Source: Acidimicrobiia bacterium (GTDB lineage: Bacteria > Actinomycetota > Acidimicrobiia > Spongiisociales > UBA5794). From it: a stretch of 64,000 bases of DNA. The position numbers and the translations under genes are program-made. The stretch is from contig JAWKJB010000001.1 in assembly GCA_041393965.1 (NCBI GenBank), positions 806,001 to 870,000 of the forward strand, read 5' to 3'. Below, in pieces: positions 8,533 to 16,724 of the stretch; positions within the stretch are counted from its first letter, which is position 1, and the number at the start of each line of letters is the position of its first letter. The notes beneath the pieces are model-generated. The model had not been told where the DNA came from and did not search any database. It worked only from the letters and a program-made list of their open reading frames with translations.

Positions 8533-9846
8533 CTATGGCGTGTGTGACAGCGGTAGGTCAAGCTTGATCGAGGCGCCCCCTAGCGTCTCGGACCGCCCGA
8601 TCGACAGCGACCCATCGACGGACTCGACGGTCCGCCTGACGATGTCAAGACCCAATCCGGTGGAATCGTCATGCGAGGTACCCCGCGCGACTCTGAAGCC
8701 TTCCGGTAGCCCGGCTCCGCCATCTTCGATCGTCAGCCGCGCCGATGACCCGGCATCGGTGGCGGTGATCGAGAACGGGACGCCGGACGGCGTGTGTGAC
8801 ATGATGTTCTCGATGAGGGCGTCGATCGCAGTTTCGATGTCGACGGATGGCACCGCGACCAGGGTGGGACGATCCGGGACGGACACCGTGACGATTCGTT
8901 CCTGTTCGGTTGCGAGTGGTTCCCAGAATCGGGCCCGATCGGTGACGATCGCGCCGAGGTCGCACCGGGCGTCCCCATCGTGCCGCACAGGGCGCCTCGC
9001 CTCACGAATGATGTAGTCAGTGGTGCGCTGGAGCTCATCGAGATCCGACCAAAGCCGCAGCTTCTCGGCGGATTCGTCGAGGCCGTCCACCGTGAGGCGT
9101 GCCGCCGTGAGGGGAGTCCGAAGGCGATGTGCCAAGTCGGCGGCTGTCTCCCGTTCTTGCTGGAGCAATTGCCCAATCTGGTTCGCGAGGCGATTGAACT
9201 CGAGGCCGACCTCTTCGATTTCGGGCGGTCCAGCAGGTCTGACCCGAGCGGTCAGGTCACCTTCCCTCAGTCGTTCAGCGGTTTCGGAGAGTTCCCTGAC
9301 CGGTATGACCATCGAGCGCCCGAGCCGATCGGCGACCAACGCCGCAAGAGCGACGAGAACGATGCCGAGCACAGCGAGGATGATCCAACTGCGGGCCACC
9401 CCTGCATGGATCTCGCTATCGGGAACGAAGACGCGCACGACCGCCGTCTCGTCTGATGTGACAACCGGAACATAGACCGCGGCACCGCCGATGACTGAAG
9501 CGACAAACGAGTTTCCCTCTTCGGCGAGGGTGAGATCCTCATCGTCTGAGCCGTGATCGTCGGAGTCCTCTGCGAGTGGGACACCGACGACATCTCCGTC
9601 AGGGAGAATCACCGATCCGTTCACATCGACGATCCGGTCCTCGCCGACGACATCGATTGCCGTGGCGAGGTCTTCGTTCACGGTCAGAACCGACAGTGCT
9701 CGCGCCAGACTCTCGGCGTCGCGTTCGGCGGCAGCGATGGCTCGGTCTCGGGCCAGATCCGAAACAAGGACGAAGAGCGGGGCAACGAACGCGAGCACCA
9801 CCATTCCCGTCACCGCAAGGGTGAGGAGAATCAGGTGGCGTCTCAC
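8533..9846 (-). CDS. Sensor histidine kinase
   Basis: A 437-residue two-component kinase. The start is a GTG at 9846 overlapping the regulator stop as GTGA. Order of parts: transmembrane helix (about 5-30), extracytoplasmic sensor region with the acidic cluster EDSDDHGSDDED, second transmembrane helix (about 150-172), HAMP linker, a dimerisation helix with the phospho-acceptor His in ADLAHRLRTPLT (about residue 240), then the ATPase domain with an N-box-like IENIMSHTP, G1 EDGGAGLP and G2 GLGLDIV. The Asp/His-rich sensor loop resembles the tail of the exported protein encoded just downstream, which suggests metal or redox sensing. Confidence 0.85.
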   Translation of the reverse strand: MRRHLILLTLAVTGMVVLAFVAPLFVLVSDLARDRAIAAAERDAESLARALSVLTVNEDLATAIDVVGEDRIVDVNGSVILPDGDVVGVPLAEDSDDHGSDDEDLTLAEEGNSFVASVIGGAAVYVPVVTSDETAVVRVFVPDSEIHAGVARSWIILAVLGIVLVALAALVADRLGRSMVIPVRELSETAERLREGDLTARVRPAGPPEIEEVGLEFNRLANQIGQLLQQERETAADLAHRLRTPLTAARLTVDGLDESAEKLRLWSDLDELQRTTDYIIREARRPVRHDGDARCDLGAIVTDRARFWEPLATEQERIVTVSVPDRPTLVAVPSVDIETAIDALIENIMSHTPSGVPFSITATDAGSSARLTIEDGGAGLPEGFRVARGTSHDDSTGLGLDIVRRTVESVDGSLSIGRSETLGGASIKLDLPLSHTP

Positions 9847-10526
9847 CTCGTCGGATCCACAAGTCGGACGCCGACGCCGCGCTTCGTGTGGAGGTAGACA
9901 GGCTTGGTCGCGGTCTCTCCGAGCGCCTTGCGGAGCCACGACATGTGCACATCGACCGTCTTGTCGGCGCCTCCGTACGGCTGGTGCCACACCTCCGCCA
10001 TCAGTTCGCGTTTGCTCACGAGTTTGTTCGGCCTCGACGCGAGATAGGCGAGGAGGTCGAATGCCCGTGCGGTCAGTACAAGCGGCACATCGTCAAGCGT
10101 GGCTTCGTGGCTGTCGCGGTCGAGGCGTAGACCGCCCACGACCACGACCCGGTCCTCGGGCGCCTCGGAGGTGCGGCGCATGACCGCGCGGATTCTCGCT
10201 GCCAGATGATCCGCGGAGTAGGGCTTCACGACATAGTCGTCGGCCCCGGCGTCGAGTGCTTTGATGATGTCCGATTCGTCGTCGCGTGCCGTCGCCACAA
10301 CGACAGGTACCTCGCTCACGGCGCGGATCATCCGGAGAGCCTCGGTTCCGTCGATGTCGGGAAGCCCAAGGTCCAGGACGACCACATCGAAGTCGCCAGA
10401 GACGCCACGCTCGATACCGTTCATGGCGTTGGTCGATGTTTCGATGTCGTACCCGCGCTCGGCGAGCCGTTTCGCAAGCGATTCGCGGATCCTCTGCTCG
10501 TCCTCGATGATCAGGATCGCTGCCAT
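9843..10526 (-). CDS. OmpR/PhoB-family response regulator
   Basis: A 227-residue regulator with an N-terminal receiver domain (acidic pair E8-D9, phospho-acceptor D52 in VVLDLGLP, conserved Lys in VVKPYS) and a C-terminal winged-helix DNA-binding domain ending in the HTKRGVGVRLV hairpin. The ATG at 10526 lies 6 bases after a reverse-strand TATCGT, so the mRNA is probably leaderless. A longer frame to 10586 has no support. First gene of the kinase/ApbE operon and divergent from the exported protein at 10650. Confidence 0.88.
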   Translation of the reverse strand: MAAILIIEDEQRIRESLAKRLAERGYDIETSTNAMNGIERGVSGDFDVVVLDLGLPDIDGTEALRMIRAVSEVPVVVATARDDESDIIKALDAGADDYVVKPYSADHLAARIRAVMRRTSEAPEDRVVVVGGLRLDRDSHEATLDDVPLVLTARAFDLLAYLASRPNKLVSKRELMAEVWHQPYGGADKTVDVHMSWLRKALGETATKPVYLHTKRGVGVRLVDPTR

Positions 10527-10649
10527 GTCGTCACGATACCGACCCCGACACCGATGCTGGTACTGCCCGGAACCCTCGTTACCCAAGACATGGGGAACCG
10601 TTAACCCGCCGTTAGTCCAGTAGCTCGCAGCCGGAGGGAAACTGGGCCC

Positions 10650-11192
10650 ATGAGACGCGGGCTTGGACTATCGGTTGCATGGATCGGCGCCACCGCAGTT
10701 TCGGTGGCGATCGCCGCCGCGGCGGTCGGCAGTGTCCGATCCCAAGTCACGGAGGAGCCGACGGCGCTCGGTTCACCGAGGGTGACTGAGCTCGCTGCTG
10801 ATGCGCTTGCCACAACAACGGCGATCTCTCGTGATCTATCGACGAGTTCTCCAACCACAGCAGCGTCATCCCCGTCGACCTCTGTTTCGATTCCCGAAAC
10901 ATCAGGTGCGACGGTGACCTCGGTCCCCTTGCCTCCTCCTCCGGCCTCCCAACCGACGACCTCAACGAAGACCTACAACACGGACGGGGGGACGGTTCGC
11001 ATCGAGATCAGCGGAGAGTCGGTGTCCTTTTCGGGCGCGGTTCCGAATCCGGGCTGGAAGATCGAGGTCGAAGACGCCGGTCCAGAGCAGGTCAAGGTCC
11101 GGTTCAAGCAGAACCACGATGGGGACGACAAGATCGAGTTCAAGGCCGAGTTCGAACAGGGTCGGCTCAAGATCTCGATCGACGATCACTGA
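10650..11192 (+). CDS. Exported protein of unknown function divergent from the two-component operon
   Basis: A 180-residue protein with a signal or anchor helix (about 6-30), a long Ser/Thr/Pro-rich linker (about 45-107) and a compact C-terminal domain of about 72 residues rich in alternating charged and hydrophobic residues (beta strands such as VRIEISG, VKVRFKQ, LKISIDD). The ATG has an upstream GGAGGG. No family is recognised. It is read away from the response-regulator gene across a 120-base gap, so it may be a target of that regulator. Confidence 0.6.
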   Translation: MRRGLGLSVAWIGATAVSVAIAAAAVGSVRSQVTEEPTALGSPRVTELAADALATTTAISRDLSTSSPTTAASSPSTSVSIPETSGATVTSVPLPPPPASQPTTSTKTYNTDGGTVRIEISGESVSFSGAVPNPGWKIEVEDAGPEQVKVRFKQNHDGDDKIEFKAEFEQGRLKISIDDH

Positions 11193-11225
11193 GGCGAGTT
11201 TCGTCGAGCCTCCGCACGGTTGGCG

Positions 11226-11231
11226 TATGCT
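11226..11231 (+). promoter_or_regulatory. -10 element of a leaderless recQ promoter
   Basis: TATGCT ends 6 bases before GTG at 11238. This favours the GTG as the first codon over the in-frame TTG at 11220, which lies upstream of the element and would not be transcribed from it. Confidence 0.45.
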
Positions 11232-11237
11232 CGCATC

Positions 11238-12869
11238 GTGACCCGCGGCGACGACTTCGACGATGCATACTGGTCGAGCCTTGCCAGCGAGATCGGCGAC
11301 GGTGTACCGCATGAACCTTCCCACGGCGGCAGACAAGCCCGGCTGATCCCGGACCGCGATCCGGTCGTGGTCGACGATTCGACGCTGTTCGCGCAGCTCA
11401 AAGGCACCTTCGGATATGACGAGTTCCGCGACGGCCAACGCGAGGTGATCGAGGCCGCGCTCGCGTCAAAGGACTGTATGGCGGTGATGCCGACGGGGTC
11501 AGGGAAGTCTCTCACCTATCAGTTGGCTTCCGAGCTGATCGGCGGGACCACCTTGGTGGTGTCTCCGCTGATCGCGCTGATGAAGGACCAGGTCGATGCA
11601 GCGAACGAGGTGGGTATTGCAGCCACATTCTTGAATTCGAGCCTCGCATCAGACGAGCGGCAAGAGCGGATCGAGCGGTTGGAGCGAGGTGAGTATCGGC
11701 TCGTGTACGCAGCTCCCGAGGGTCTTGTGTCTTCCTTGGGACCGGTACTGGATCGAACGAATTTGCGTTTCGTCGCCGTCGATGAAGCTCATTGCATCTC
11801 CCAGTGGGGTCACGACTTTCGGCCCGCCTATCGCCAGTTCGCAGACATCAAGACGCGGTGGCGAACACCGATCCTCGCGCTGACTGCTACGGCGACCGAA
11901 CGGGTCCGGCGCGACATCGTCGCGCAGCTCCACCTTGAGGATCCCGTCGTCGTGAGCACCTCGTTCTTCCGACCCAATCTGCGAATCCATGTTTGGAAGA
12001 AAGGCGGTGAAGGGCCCAACCGGATCAAGGTGAAGGACTCCATTGGGAAGATCTGCCTCGATCGCAAGGGCGAGTCCGGGATCGTCTACACCCTGTCGCG
12101 AAAGAGTGCCGATTCGACCGCCGAGTACCTTCGCTCGCTCGGCATCAGAGCCGGTTCCTATCACGCCGGCATGGAGACAGACGACCGGACGCGGGTGCAG
12201 GATGAGTTCATCCGGGACGACATCGATGTGGTGTGTGCCACGGTCGCTTTCGGTATGGGGATCGACAAGTCGAATGTTCGGTTCGTTATCCACCGCGACA
12301 TGCCGAAGTCGATCGAGGGCTATTACCAGGAGATCGGTCGTGCGGGCCGTGATGGGCTCGATTCGGATTGCTACTTGTTCTACTCATGGGCCGATGTGAT
12401 CCAGCTCGAACGGATGGTGTCGGGCAGCGACAACCAGCGAACTTACGAACAGCACATTCGGTTGATGTATCGGTTCGCCGAGGGTGAGCGGTGCCGCCAC
12501 ATGGGCCTCGCCTGGTATTTCGGCGAACAGATGTCGGTGTGTGGTTCGAGCTGTGACAACTGCACCGACTTCGGGTTGGATTTCCACTCGATGGAAGTAC
12601 CGAGATCCAGCCGAGCTCCCTCGACACCCGATGGTCTTCACGGCGAAGCCACCGAGGTGTTCGAGGCCCTTCGCGTCCTTCGCAAGCAGCTTGCGGATTC
12701 CAAGGGCGTGCCAGCCTATGTCGTGTTCAACGATGCGACTCTGCGTGCCATGGCAGACGCGTGCCCGACCTCTGAATCCGAGTTTCTTTCCCTGCCCGGT
12801 GTGGGGGCTGCCAAGCTCAAGGCGTACGGCTCGATCTTTCTGGATGCGATCGACGCCCTGAACAACTGA
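11238..12869 (+). CDS. recQ: RecQ-family ATP-dependent DNA helicase
   Basis: A 543-residue 3'-5' DNA helicase of the RecQ family, used in recombination and replication-fork repair. Motifs in order: motif 0 region with FRDGQREVI, Walker A MPTGSGKS (about 84), SPLIALMKDQ, DEAH (about 182) in AVDEAHCISQWGHDFRP, LTATAT, the helicase C-terminal domain with Y-H-A-G-M and the arginine finger in QEIGRAGRDG, a zinc-binding set of four Cys (C-x~16-C-x3-C-x2-C around 419-442) and a C-terminal HRDC-like domain (about 475-540, with LPGVGAAKLKAYG). A winged-helix RQC domain between zinc site and HRDC is not visible, so this is a compact member. The first 50 residues are unlike the usual N terminus. Confidence 0.88.
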   Translation: MTRGDDFDDAYWSSLASEIGDGVPHEPSHGGRQARLIPDRDPVVVDDSTLFAQLKGTFGYDEFRDGQREVIEAALASKDCMAVMPTGSGKSLTYQLASELIGGTTLVVSPLIALMKDQVDAANEVGIAATFLNSSLASDERQERIERLERGEYRLVYAAPEGLVSSLGPVLDRTNLRFVAVDEAHCISQWGHDFRPAYRQFADIKTRWRTPILALTATATERVRRDIVAQLHLEDPVVVSTSFFRPNLRIHVWKKGGEGPNRIKVKDSIGKICLDRKGESGIVYTLSRKSADSTAEYLRSLGIRAGSYHAGMETDDRTRVQDEFIRDDIDVVCATVAFGMGIDKSNVRFVIHRDMPKSIEGYYQEIGRAGRDGLDSDCYLFYSWADVIQLERMVSGSDNQRTYEQHIRLMYRFAEGERCRHMGLAWYFGEQMSVCGSSCDNCTDFGLDFHSMEVPRSSRAPSTPDGLHGEATEVFEALRVLRKQLADSKGVPAYVVFNDATLRAMADACPTSESEFLSLPGVGAAKLKAYGSIFLDAIDALNN

Positions 12870-12903
12870 CGAGGTTCTGGAAGCCCTCGCTACTTGATGG
12901 TAA

Positions 12904-12927
12904 TGACACCTTGACAGATGAGTGACA
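12904..12927 (+). promoter_or_regulatory. Triple TGACA direct repeat upstream of vapBC
   Basis: Three copies of TGACA (12904-12908, 12912-12916, 12923-12927) lie 19-42 bases before the antitoxin ATG. VapBC complexes bind repeated sites at their own promoters, so this is a candidate operator; one copy also forms TTGACA, a possible -35. Confidence 0.3.
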
Positions 12928-12945
12928 GTTGTGCACCATGGCTCC

Positions 12946-13227
12946 ATGACCACCCAATCCACGACCACCCCATCGGCAATCATGAAATCAGCCACGATGA
13001 ACACGCAAGGTCGCGTCGTCGTCCCGGTTGAGATCCGAAAGGCAATGGGGATCGAGGCTCCGGCGGACCTGTTCTTCCGATACGAGGATGGAACCCTCAC
13101 CGTCGGCACCATCGAGGATGCTGTTGCCTATGTTCAGAGCGTTGTTGCCAAGTATGTGGATACGGACGGTTCAGCCGTCGACGCCTTGATCGCAGACCGT
13201 CGTGCTGAGGCGGCCAAGGAGTGGTAG
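12946..13227 (+). CDS. vapB: VapB-type antitoxin (AbrB/SpoVT fold)
   Basis: A 93-residue protein with a short Thr/Ser-rich lead, then an AbrB/MazE-type swapped-hairpin DNA-binding domain: MNTQGRVVVPVEIRKAMGI, followed by D-L-F-F-R-Y-E-D-G-T-L-T-V. The C-terminal helix region (VQSVVAKYVDTDGSAVDALIADRR) would wrap around the toxin. The ATG at 12946 is chosen; an upstream in-frame GTG at 12922 would lie inside the repeat region. It overlaps the toxin gene by 7 bases, the standard order of antitoxin first. Confidence 0.8.
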   Translation: MTTQSTTTPSAIMKSATMNTQGRVVVPVEIRKAMGIEAPADLFFRYEDGTLTVGTIEDAVAYVQSVVAKYVDTDGSAVDALIADRRAEAAKEW

Positions 13228-13601
13228 CCGTTCTCGATGCGAGCGCGGTGCTTGCGGTCGCACTGTCTGAAATCGGTGCTCCAAAGGTGGCGCCGTTTCT
13301 TGCGGATGCGTGGATGTCGGCCGTCAACCACGCGGAGGTGCTTCATGGACTCAAGCGGCAGGGAATCCCGTTCCTCATCGGTGAAGGACTGGTCGACTCA
13401 CTTGAGATCACCGTTGTACCGTTTACACGCCGGCTTGCCGGATTCGCCGCCGAACTCGACGCCGTGACATCCGTTGCTGGTTTGAGTCTCGGTGACAGGG
13501 CATGTCTGGCAACCGGTGAAGCAATGAGCTGTCCTGTTGTGACCGCTGATCGCGTTTGGACTTCTCTCGGTCTCGACATCGAGGTCATCAGTATCCGGTA
13601 G
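13221..13601 (+). CDS. vapC: VapC-type PIN-domain toxin RNase
   Basis: A 126-residue PIN-domain ribonuclease, the toxin of a type II pair; such enzymes cut tRNA or rRNA using Mg2+. The four acidic active-site residues are in place: D6 in VLDASAV, E39 in VNHAEVLHGL, D92 in LSLGDRACLA and D110 in VVTADRVW. The start is a GTG at 13221 within the end of the antitoxin gene. All catalytic residues are intact, so it is probably active. Confidence 0.85.
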   Translation: MVAVLDASAVLAVALSEIGAPKVAPFLADAWMSAVNHAEVLHGLKRQGIPFLIGEGLVDSLEITVVPFTRRLAGFAAELDAVTSVAGLSLGDRACLATGEAMSCPVVTADRVWTSLGLDIEVISIR

Positions 13602-13649
13602 GAGGCCGATTGGCTGGCTATTTGGCGACGAATTGCTAGCTTCCGGCGG

Positions 13650-15062
13650 ATGAATGCCCGTATCGTTTTCGTGCTCGTCGGTCTTGTGGCCGTGACGGTT
13701 GCGTGTACGGGCAGCTCGGATCCGACGACCACCACGGTGCCTGCGACAACCACCTCGACGACCGCGCCACCTGTTCGGACAACCACAACGACGACGGTCG
13801 CCGTCCCCACCGTGGCGCCAGCCGGTGTCGTGTTCACCGGCGGTGATGTGGTAACGATGGATCCTGAGTTCGGAATCGTGCAAGCGATGGCGATCAGCGG
13901 CGACCGGATCGTTGCAGTCGGGAGCCAAGCCGAGATCGAGCCGTACATCGGTGACGAAACGATCGTGATCGACCTCGAGGGGCGCGCGGTCGGTCCGGGG
14001 TTCGTTGATCCCCATACTCACATCCTCACCGACTGGAGTGACTTCGCCGAGGGCCAGCGGGTTGCTCTCAGGCATGGGATCACATCGTTGGGTGACGCGT
14101 CGGTGGAGCCCGACGCCTATGACCAGCTCGTGACTGCGGCCCAGTCCGATGAGCTGCGGATTCGGACAAGTATGTACCTCGGGAAGACCGATCCATGTGG
14201 AGTGCCGAGCGACGACTGGTATCTCGCGCATCCGGCGGGGTCCGAGCCCGGGAATCGTTTGCGGGTGCAGGGGATCAAGATCTTTGACGATGGTGGCGTC
14301 TGTGGCCAAGTTGCGGGATCCGAGACATTTGTGGACGGGTACGAGGTCGGTGCCCCGTACCACTCGGTCGAGACGCTGGTCGAATGGATCAACACTGCGG
14401 ACGCGGCCGGTTACCAAGTCGTCGTACATGCCCAGGGTGACCTCGCGATTCGCGGCGCCCAGGACGCCTACGAGCAGGTGCTCGGTGGAAATGACAATCC
14501 GCTCAGGCACCGAATCGACCACAACTCGATTCCGACGCCAGACCTCCTGCCCCGGTTCACGGAGCTGAACCTGGTACCGGTCGTGTTTGCGCTTGGGAGC
14601 TCGTGTTCGCCCGACGCTCCGTGGACGGAGTTCTACCGTCGGAACGGTGATCGTCCGGGCGACATGGTGCGGGCGAATCCCGACATCCGGGTGGCATGGC
14701 ACGGTGATGACCCGTGGGTGTCACCGGTGTCGCCGATCCTCGACATGTACTCGCTGGTCACAAGAGCCGACTTCGCTGAAGATGGCTCGATCTGTCCTGC
14801 CCCTGACTGGTTCGCCACCGGAGGCGTCACGATCGAACAGGCCTATCCGATGGTCACCCTCAACGGTGCGTATGCTCTCGGGAGGGACGATGAGGTCGGT
14901 TCGCTCACACCCGGCAAGCATGCAGACCTTGTCGTCATGACCGACAATCCTCTGACCGTCCCGATCGACGAGCTGCCGTCGGTCGCTGTCGTGTCAACGA
15001 TGATCGGCGGACGCACCGAGTATTGCGCCGACGGTGCCGAACGGTGGTGTGCCGAGGCCTGA
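13650..15062 (+). CDS. Amidohydrolase-family (YtcJ-like) lipoprotein
   Basis: A 470-residue metal-dependent hydrolase. Residues 1-18 are a signal peptide with lipobox TVAC (Cys19 lipidated), followed by a Thr/Pro-rich spacer (about 25-52). The enzyme part begins VVFTGGDVVTMD and has the amidohydrolase_3 landmarks: VDPHTHI (metal His pair, about 121-123), VVVHAQGD, HRIDHNS, and a late WHGDDPWVSP aspartate strand, then a C-terminal PGKHADLVV closing strand. It should hydrolyse amide or ester bonds of an unknown substrate outside the cytoplasm, unusual because most YtcJ relatives are soluble and cytoplasmic. TAGCTT 7 bases before the ATG suggests a leaderless mRNA. Confidence 0.8.
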   Translation: MNARIVFVLVGLVAVTVACTGSSDPTTTTVPATTTSTTAPPVRTTTTTTVAVPTVAPAGVVFTGGDVVTMDPEFGIVQAMAISGDRIVAVGSQAEIEPYIGDETIVIDLEGRAVGPGFVDPHTHILTDWSDFAEGQRVALRHGITSLGDASVEPDAYDQLVTAAQSDELRIRTSMYLGKTDPCGVPSDDWYLAHPAGSEPGNRLRVQGIKIFDDGGVCGQVAGSETFVDGYEVGAPYHSVETLVEWINTADAAGYQVVVHAQGDLAIRGAQDAYEQVLGGNDNPLRHRIDHNSIPTPDLLPRFTELNLVPVVFALGSSCSPDAPWTEFYRRNGDRPGDMVRANPDIRVAWHGDDPWVSPVSPILDMYSLVTRADFAEDGSICPAPDWFATGGVTIEQAYPMVTLNGAYALGRDDEVGSLTPGKHADLVVMTDNPLTVPIDELPSVAVVSTMIGGRTEYCADGAERWCAEA

Positions 15063-15102
15063 CCCCGTGGGTCGTTCAGGTCGGTGGGGGGTCTTCGGAT
15101 CT

Positions 15103-15603
15103 CTACGGTGTGAGTGGGTCCCGTCGTCTGAGCACCAGGCCCTCGGCGACCCGGGCCAGTGTTGCGATGTCGTCGTCGTCGAGCGAGGTGATCAAGCTGG
15201 CGAGCTTCCTTCGGTCTGCGGCAGAGTCGGCGCCGAATCCACCGGCGGCAACACGAGCCTGCTGCCGCTCGAGGAATCGTCGTTCCTGCTGGGCGACGAG
15301 GGCGTCGATGCTGTCATCGGCAGCGACCCGGTCCAAACCGCGCGCGATGCGTCCCTCCGCCTCGGCCTGGATCACATAGGACTCGACACCGAGCCTTCGA
15401 GCGATCACACGCAAGGTGTTGGTCGAGGGGACCTTCGTCCCGTTCTCGATGGCAGACAGATACGAGTACGAGATCTCCGACGCCTCGGCGAGTTGCTTTC
15501 GACTCATGCCGAGCTCGGTCCGACGCACCTTGATCGTATGGCCAAGCGCCATCGCCCATGTGTGGGTGTCTCCTGCGGGTGTTTCCGACATCGAATGCAT
15601 CAT
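15103..15603 (-). CDS. XRE-family transcriptional regulator
   Basis: A 166-residue DNA-binding protein. Residues about 15-80 are a Cro/C1-type helix-turn-helix (MSRKQLAEASEISYSYLSAI is the HTH with recognition helix). A Glu/Arg-rich helix follows, and the C terminus has LASLITSLDDDDIATLARVAEGL. Several in-frame ATGs (15603, 15600, 15591) make the exact start uncertain. It faces the sirtuin gene across about 100 bases that contain an imperfect inverted repeat over the sirtuin promoter, so it probably controls that gene. A second protein in the window (43246-44217) has the same HTH and C-terminal helix. Confidence 0.75.
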   Translation of the reverse strand: MMHSMSETPAGDTHTWAMALGHTIKVRRTELGMSRKQLAEASEISYSYLSAIENGTKVPSTNTLRVIARRLGVESYVIQAEAEGRIARGLDRVAADDSIDALVAQQERRFLERQQARVAAGGFGADSAADRRKLASLITSLDDDDIATLARVAEGLVLRRRDPLTP

Positions 15604-15631
15604 AACGCCGACGCCTCAGGACCCTCTCCAA

Positions 15632-15683
15632 ATAGACCAGATATTGACACCATAAGCATAGTTTTGCTACTATCCTGATCTAT
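15632..15683 (+). promoter_or_regulatory. Promoter of the sirtuin gene with a flanking inverted-repeat operator
   Basis: TTGACA (15644-15649) and TACTAT (15668-15673) are separated by 18 bases, a near-consensus sigma-70-type promoter. ATAGACCAGATA (15632-15643) before the -35 and TATCCTGATCTAT (15671-15683) over and after the -10 form an imperfect inverted repeat (ATAGA-Y-CAG-ATA with one extra base in the second arm). A regulator bound at both arms would block the promoter. Confidence 0.55.
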
Positions 15684-15704
15684 CGAGCGCAGGAGATGAA
15701 GTCA

Positions 15705-16658
15705 ATGGTCACGCAAACCCGAGAAACGGGAAGGGAAGTCAGCACGGAACACCCAACGGACCCTGCGTCTCGGCTCGCTCCATGCGGGGGCGCCGTGACC
15801 CTCGATGAAGAGGTCGATGCCGCCATCGCCTGGGGCCTTCGGAAGGGCGGCAGAGTCGTCGTGGTCACCGGTGCGGGTGTCTCTGCCGAATCGGGGATTC
15901 CGGTGTATCGCGGCGAGAACGGCATTTGGACCGAAGGCGGCGTTGAGTCGATGCAGATGGCAACGGCGTCCTTCTTCGTCGAGCACCCTCGCGAGAGCTG
16001 GGAGTGGAATCTCAGCAAGCGAACCGAGATCAGGGTCGCGCAACCCAACGCCGCCCACATCGCCATTGCCGACATCGGCAGGCTGCTGGTGGGGCGGTTC
16101 ATGCTCATCGGCCAGAATGTCGATCGGCTCCACTTGCGGGCAGGGAATCGACCTGAGGAGACGGTGGAGCTCCATGGTCACCTGGAGGGGATGCGATGTC
16201 GGGGACGATGCCAAGGCGTGTTCCCGATCCCGGCGGCGCTCGATGACTGGGGCCGAACCGACCGGCTGACCGATGCGCAGTTCGCTCTTCTTGCGTGTCC
16301 TCTGTGCGGTGGCCCGAGTCGCCCCCATGTCCTGTGGTTTGACGAGTTCTACGACGAGGCGTCGTATGGTTTCGCCACTGCGCAGAGGGCCGCAGCAGAA
16401 GCCTCGCTGTGCATCACCGCAGGCACCTCCGGAGGGGTCCCGATCGCGGGACGGCTCGCCGGGATTGCGGCACGAGCCGGAGCGAGCTTGATCGATGTCA
16501 ACACCGCGGACAACCCGCTACGCCAACTCGCCATCCGCCACGGCGGCTACATCGAAGCAGCCGCAACGGAAGCCCTGCCCGCACTCGCTGCTGCCATCGG
16601 CCGTCGTCTCGCTGAAGGCGACCCAGAACCGCCGGATTTCGATGGGGAAGATGCATAG
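15705..16658 (+). CDS. Sir2-family NAD-dependent protein deacylase
   Basis: A 317-residue sirtuin, which removes acyl groups from lysine using NAD. After a 30-residue lead come the NAD-binding GAGVSAESGIPVYRG, the QNVDRLHLRAG loop with catalytic neighbourhood, the general-base His in VELHGHLEG, a zinc site of four Cys (C-R-G-R-C, then C-P-L-C-G), PHVLWFDE and AGTSGGV. The start at 15705 is chosen because AGGAG (15691-15695) is 9 bases upstream; the earlier in-frame ATG at 15696 directly abuts it. The divergent XRE gene and an operator-like repeat suggest it is tightly controlled. It could also be a defence-type sirtuin, but no partner effector is adjacent. Confidence 0.85.
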   Translation: MVTQTRETGREVSTEHPTDPASRLAPCGGAVTLDEEVDAAIAWGLRKGGRVVVVTGAGVSAESGIPVYRGENGIWTEGGVESMQMATASFFVEHPRESWEWNLSKRTEIRVAQPNAAHIAIADIGRLLVGRFMLIGQNVDRLHLRAGNRPEETVELHGHLEGMRCRGRCQGVFPIPAALDDWGRTDRLTDAQFALLACPLCGGPSRPHVLWFDEFYDEASYGFATAQRAAAEASLCITAGTSGGVPIAGRLAGIAARAGASLIDVNTADNPLRQLAIRHGGYIEAAATEALPALAAAIGRRLAEGDPEPPDFDGEDA

Positions 16659-16668
16659 CGGTCGCGCT

Positions 16669-16706
16669 GATGGTTCCCGGCCAGCGGGTGCCGACCGGGA
16701 ACCATC
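16669..16706. terminator. Bidirectional hairpin between sirtuin and MscS-like genes
   Basis: GATGGTTCCCGG and CCGGGAACCATC form a perfect 12-bp stem around a 14-base loop, 11 bases after the sirtuin stop and 18 bases beyond the end of the convergent gene. Confidence 0.7.
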
Positions 16707-16724
16707 GCTCAGGGATCGCTTGTC

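Noticed and set aside
12911..12916. A TTGACA -35 for vapBC
   Set aside because: No matching -10 lies at 16-18 bases, so it is reported only as part of the repeat.
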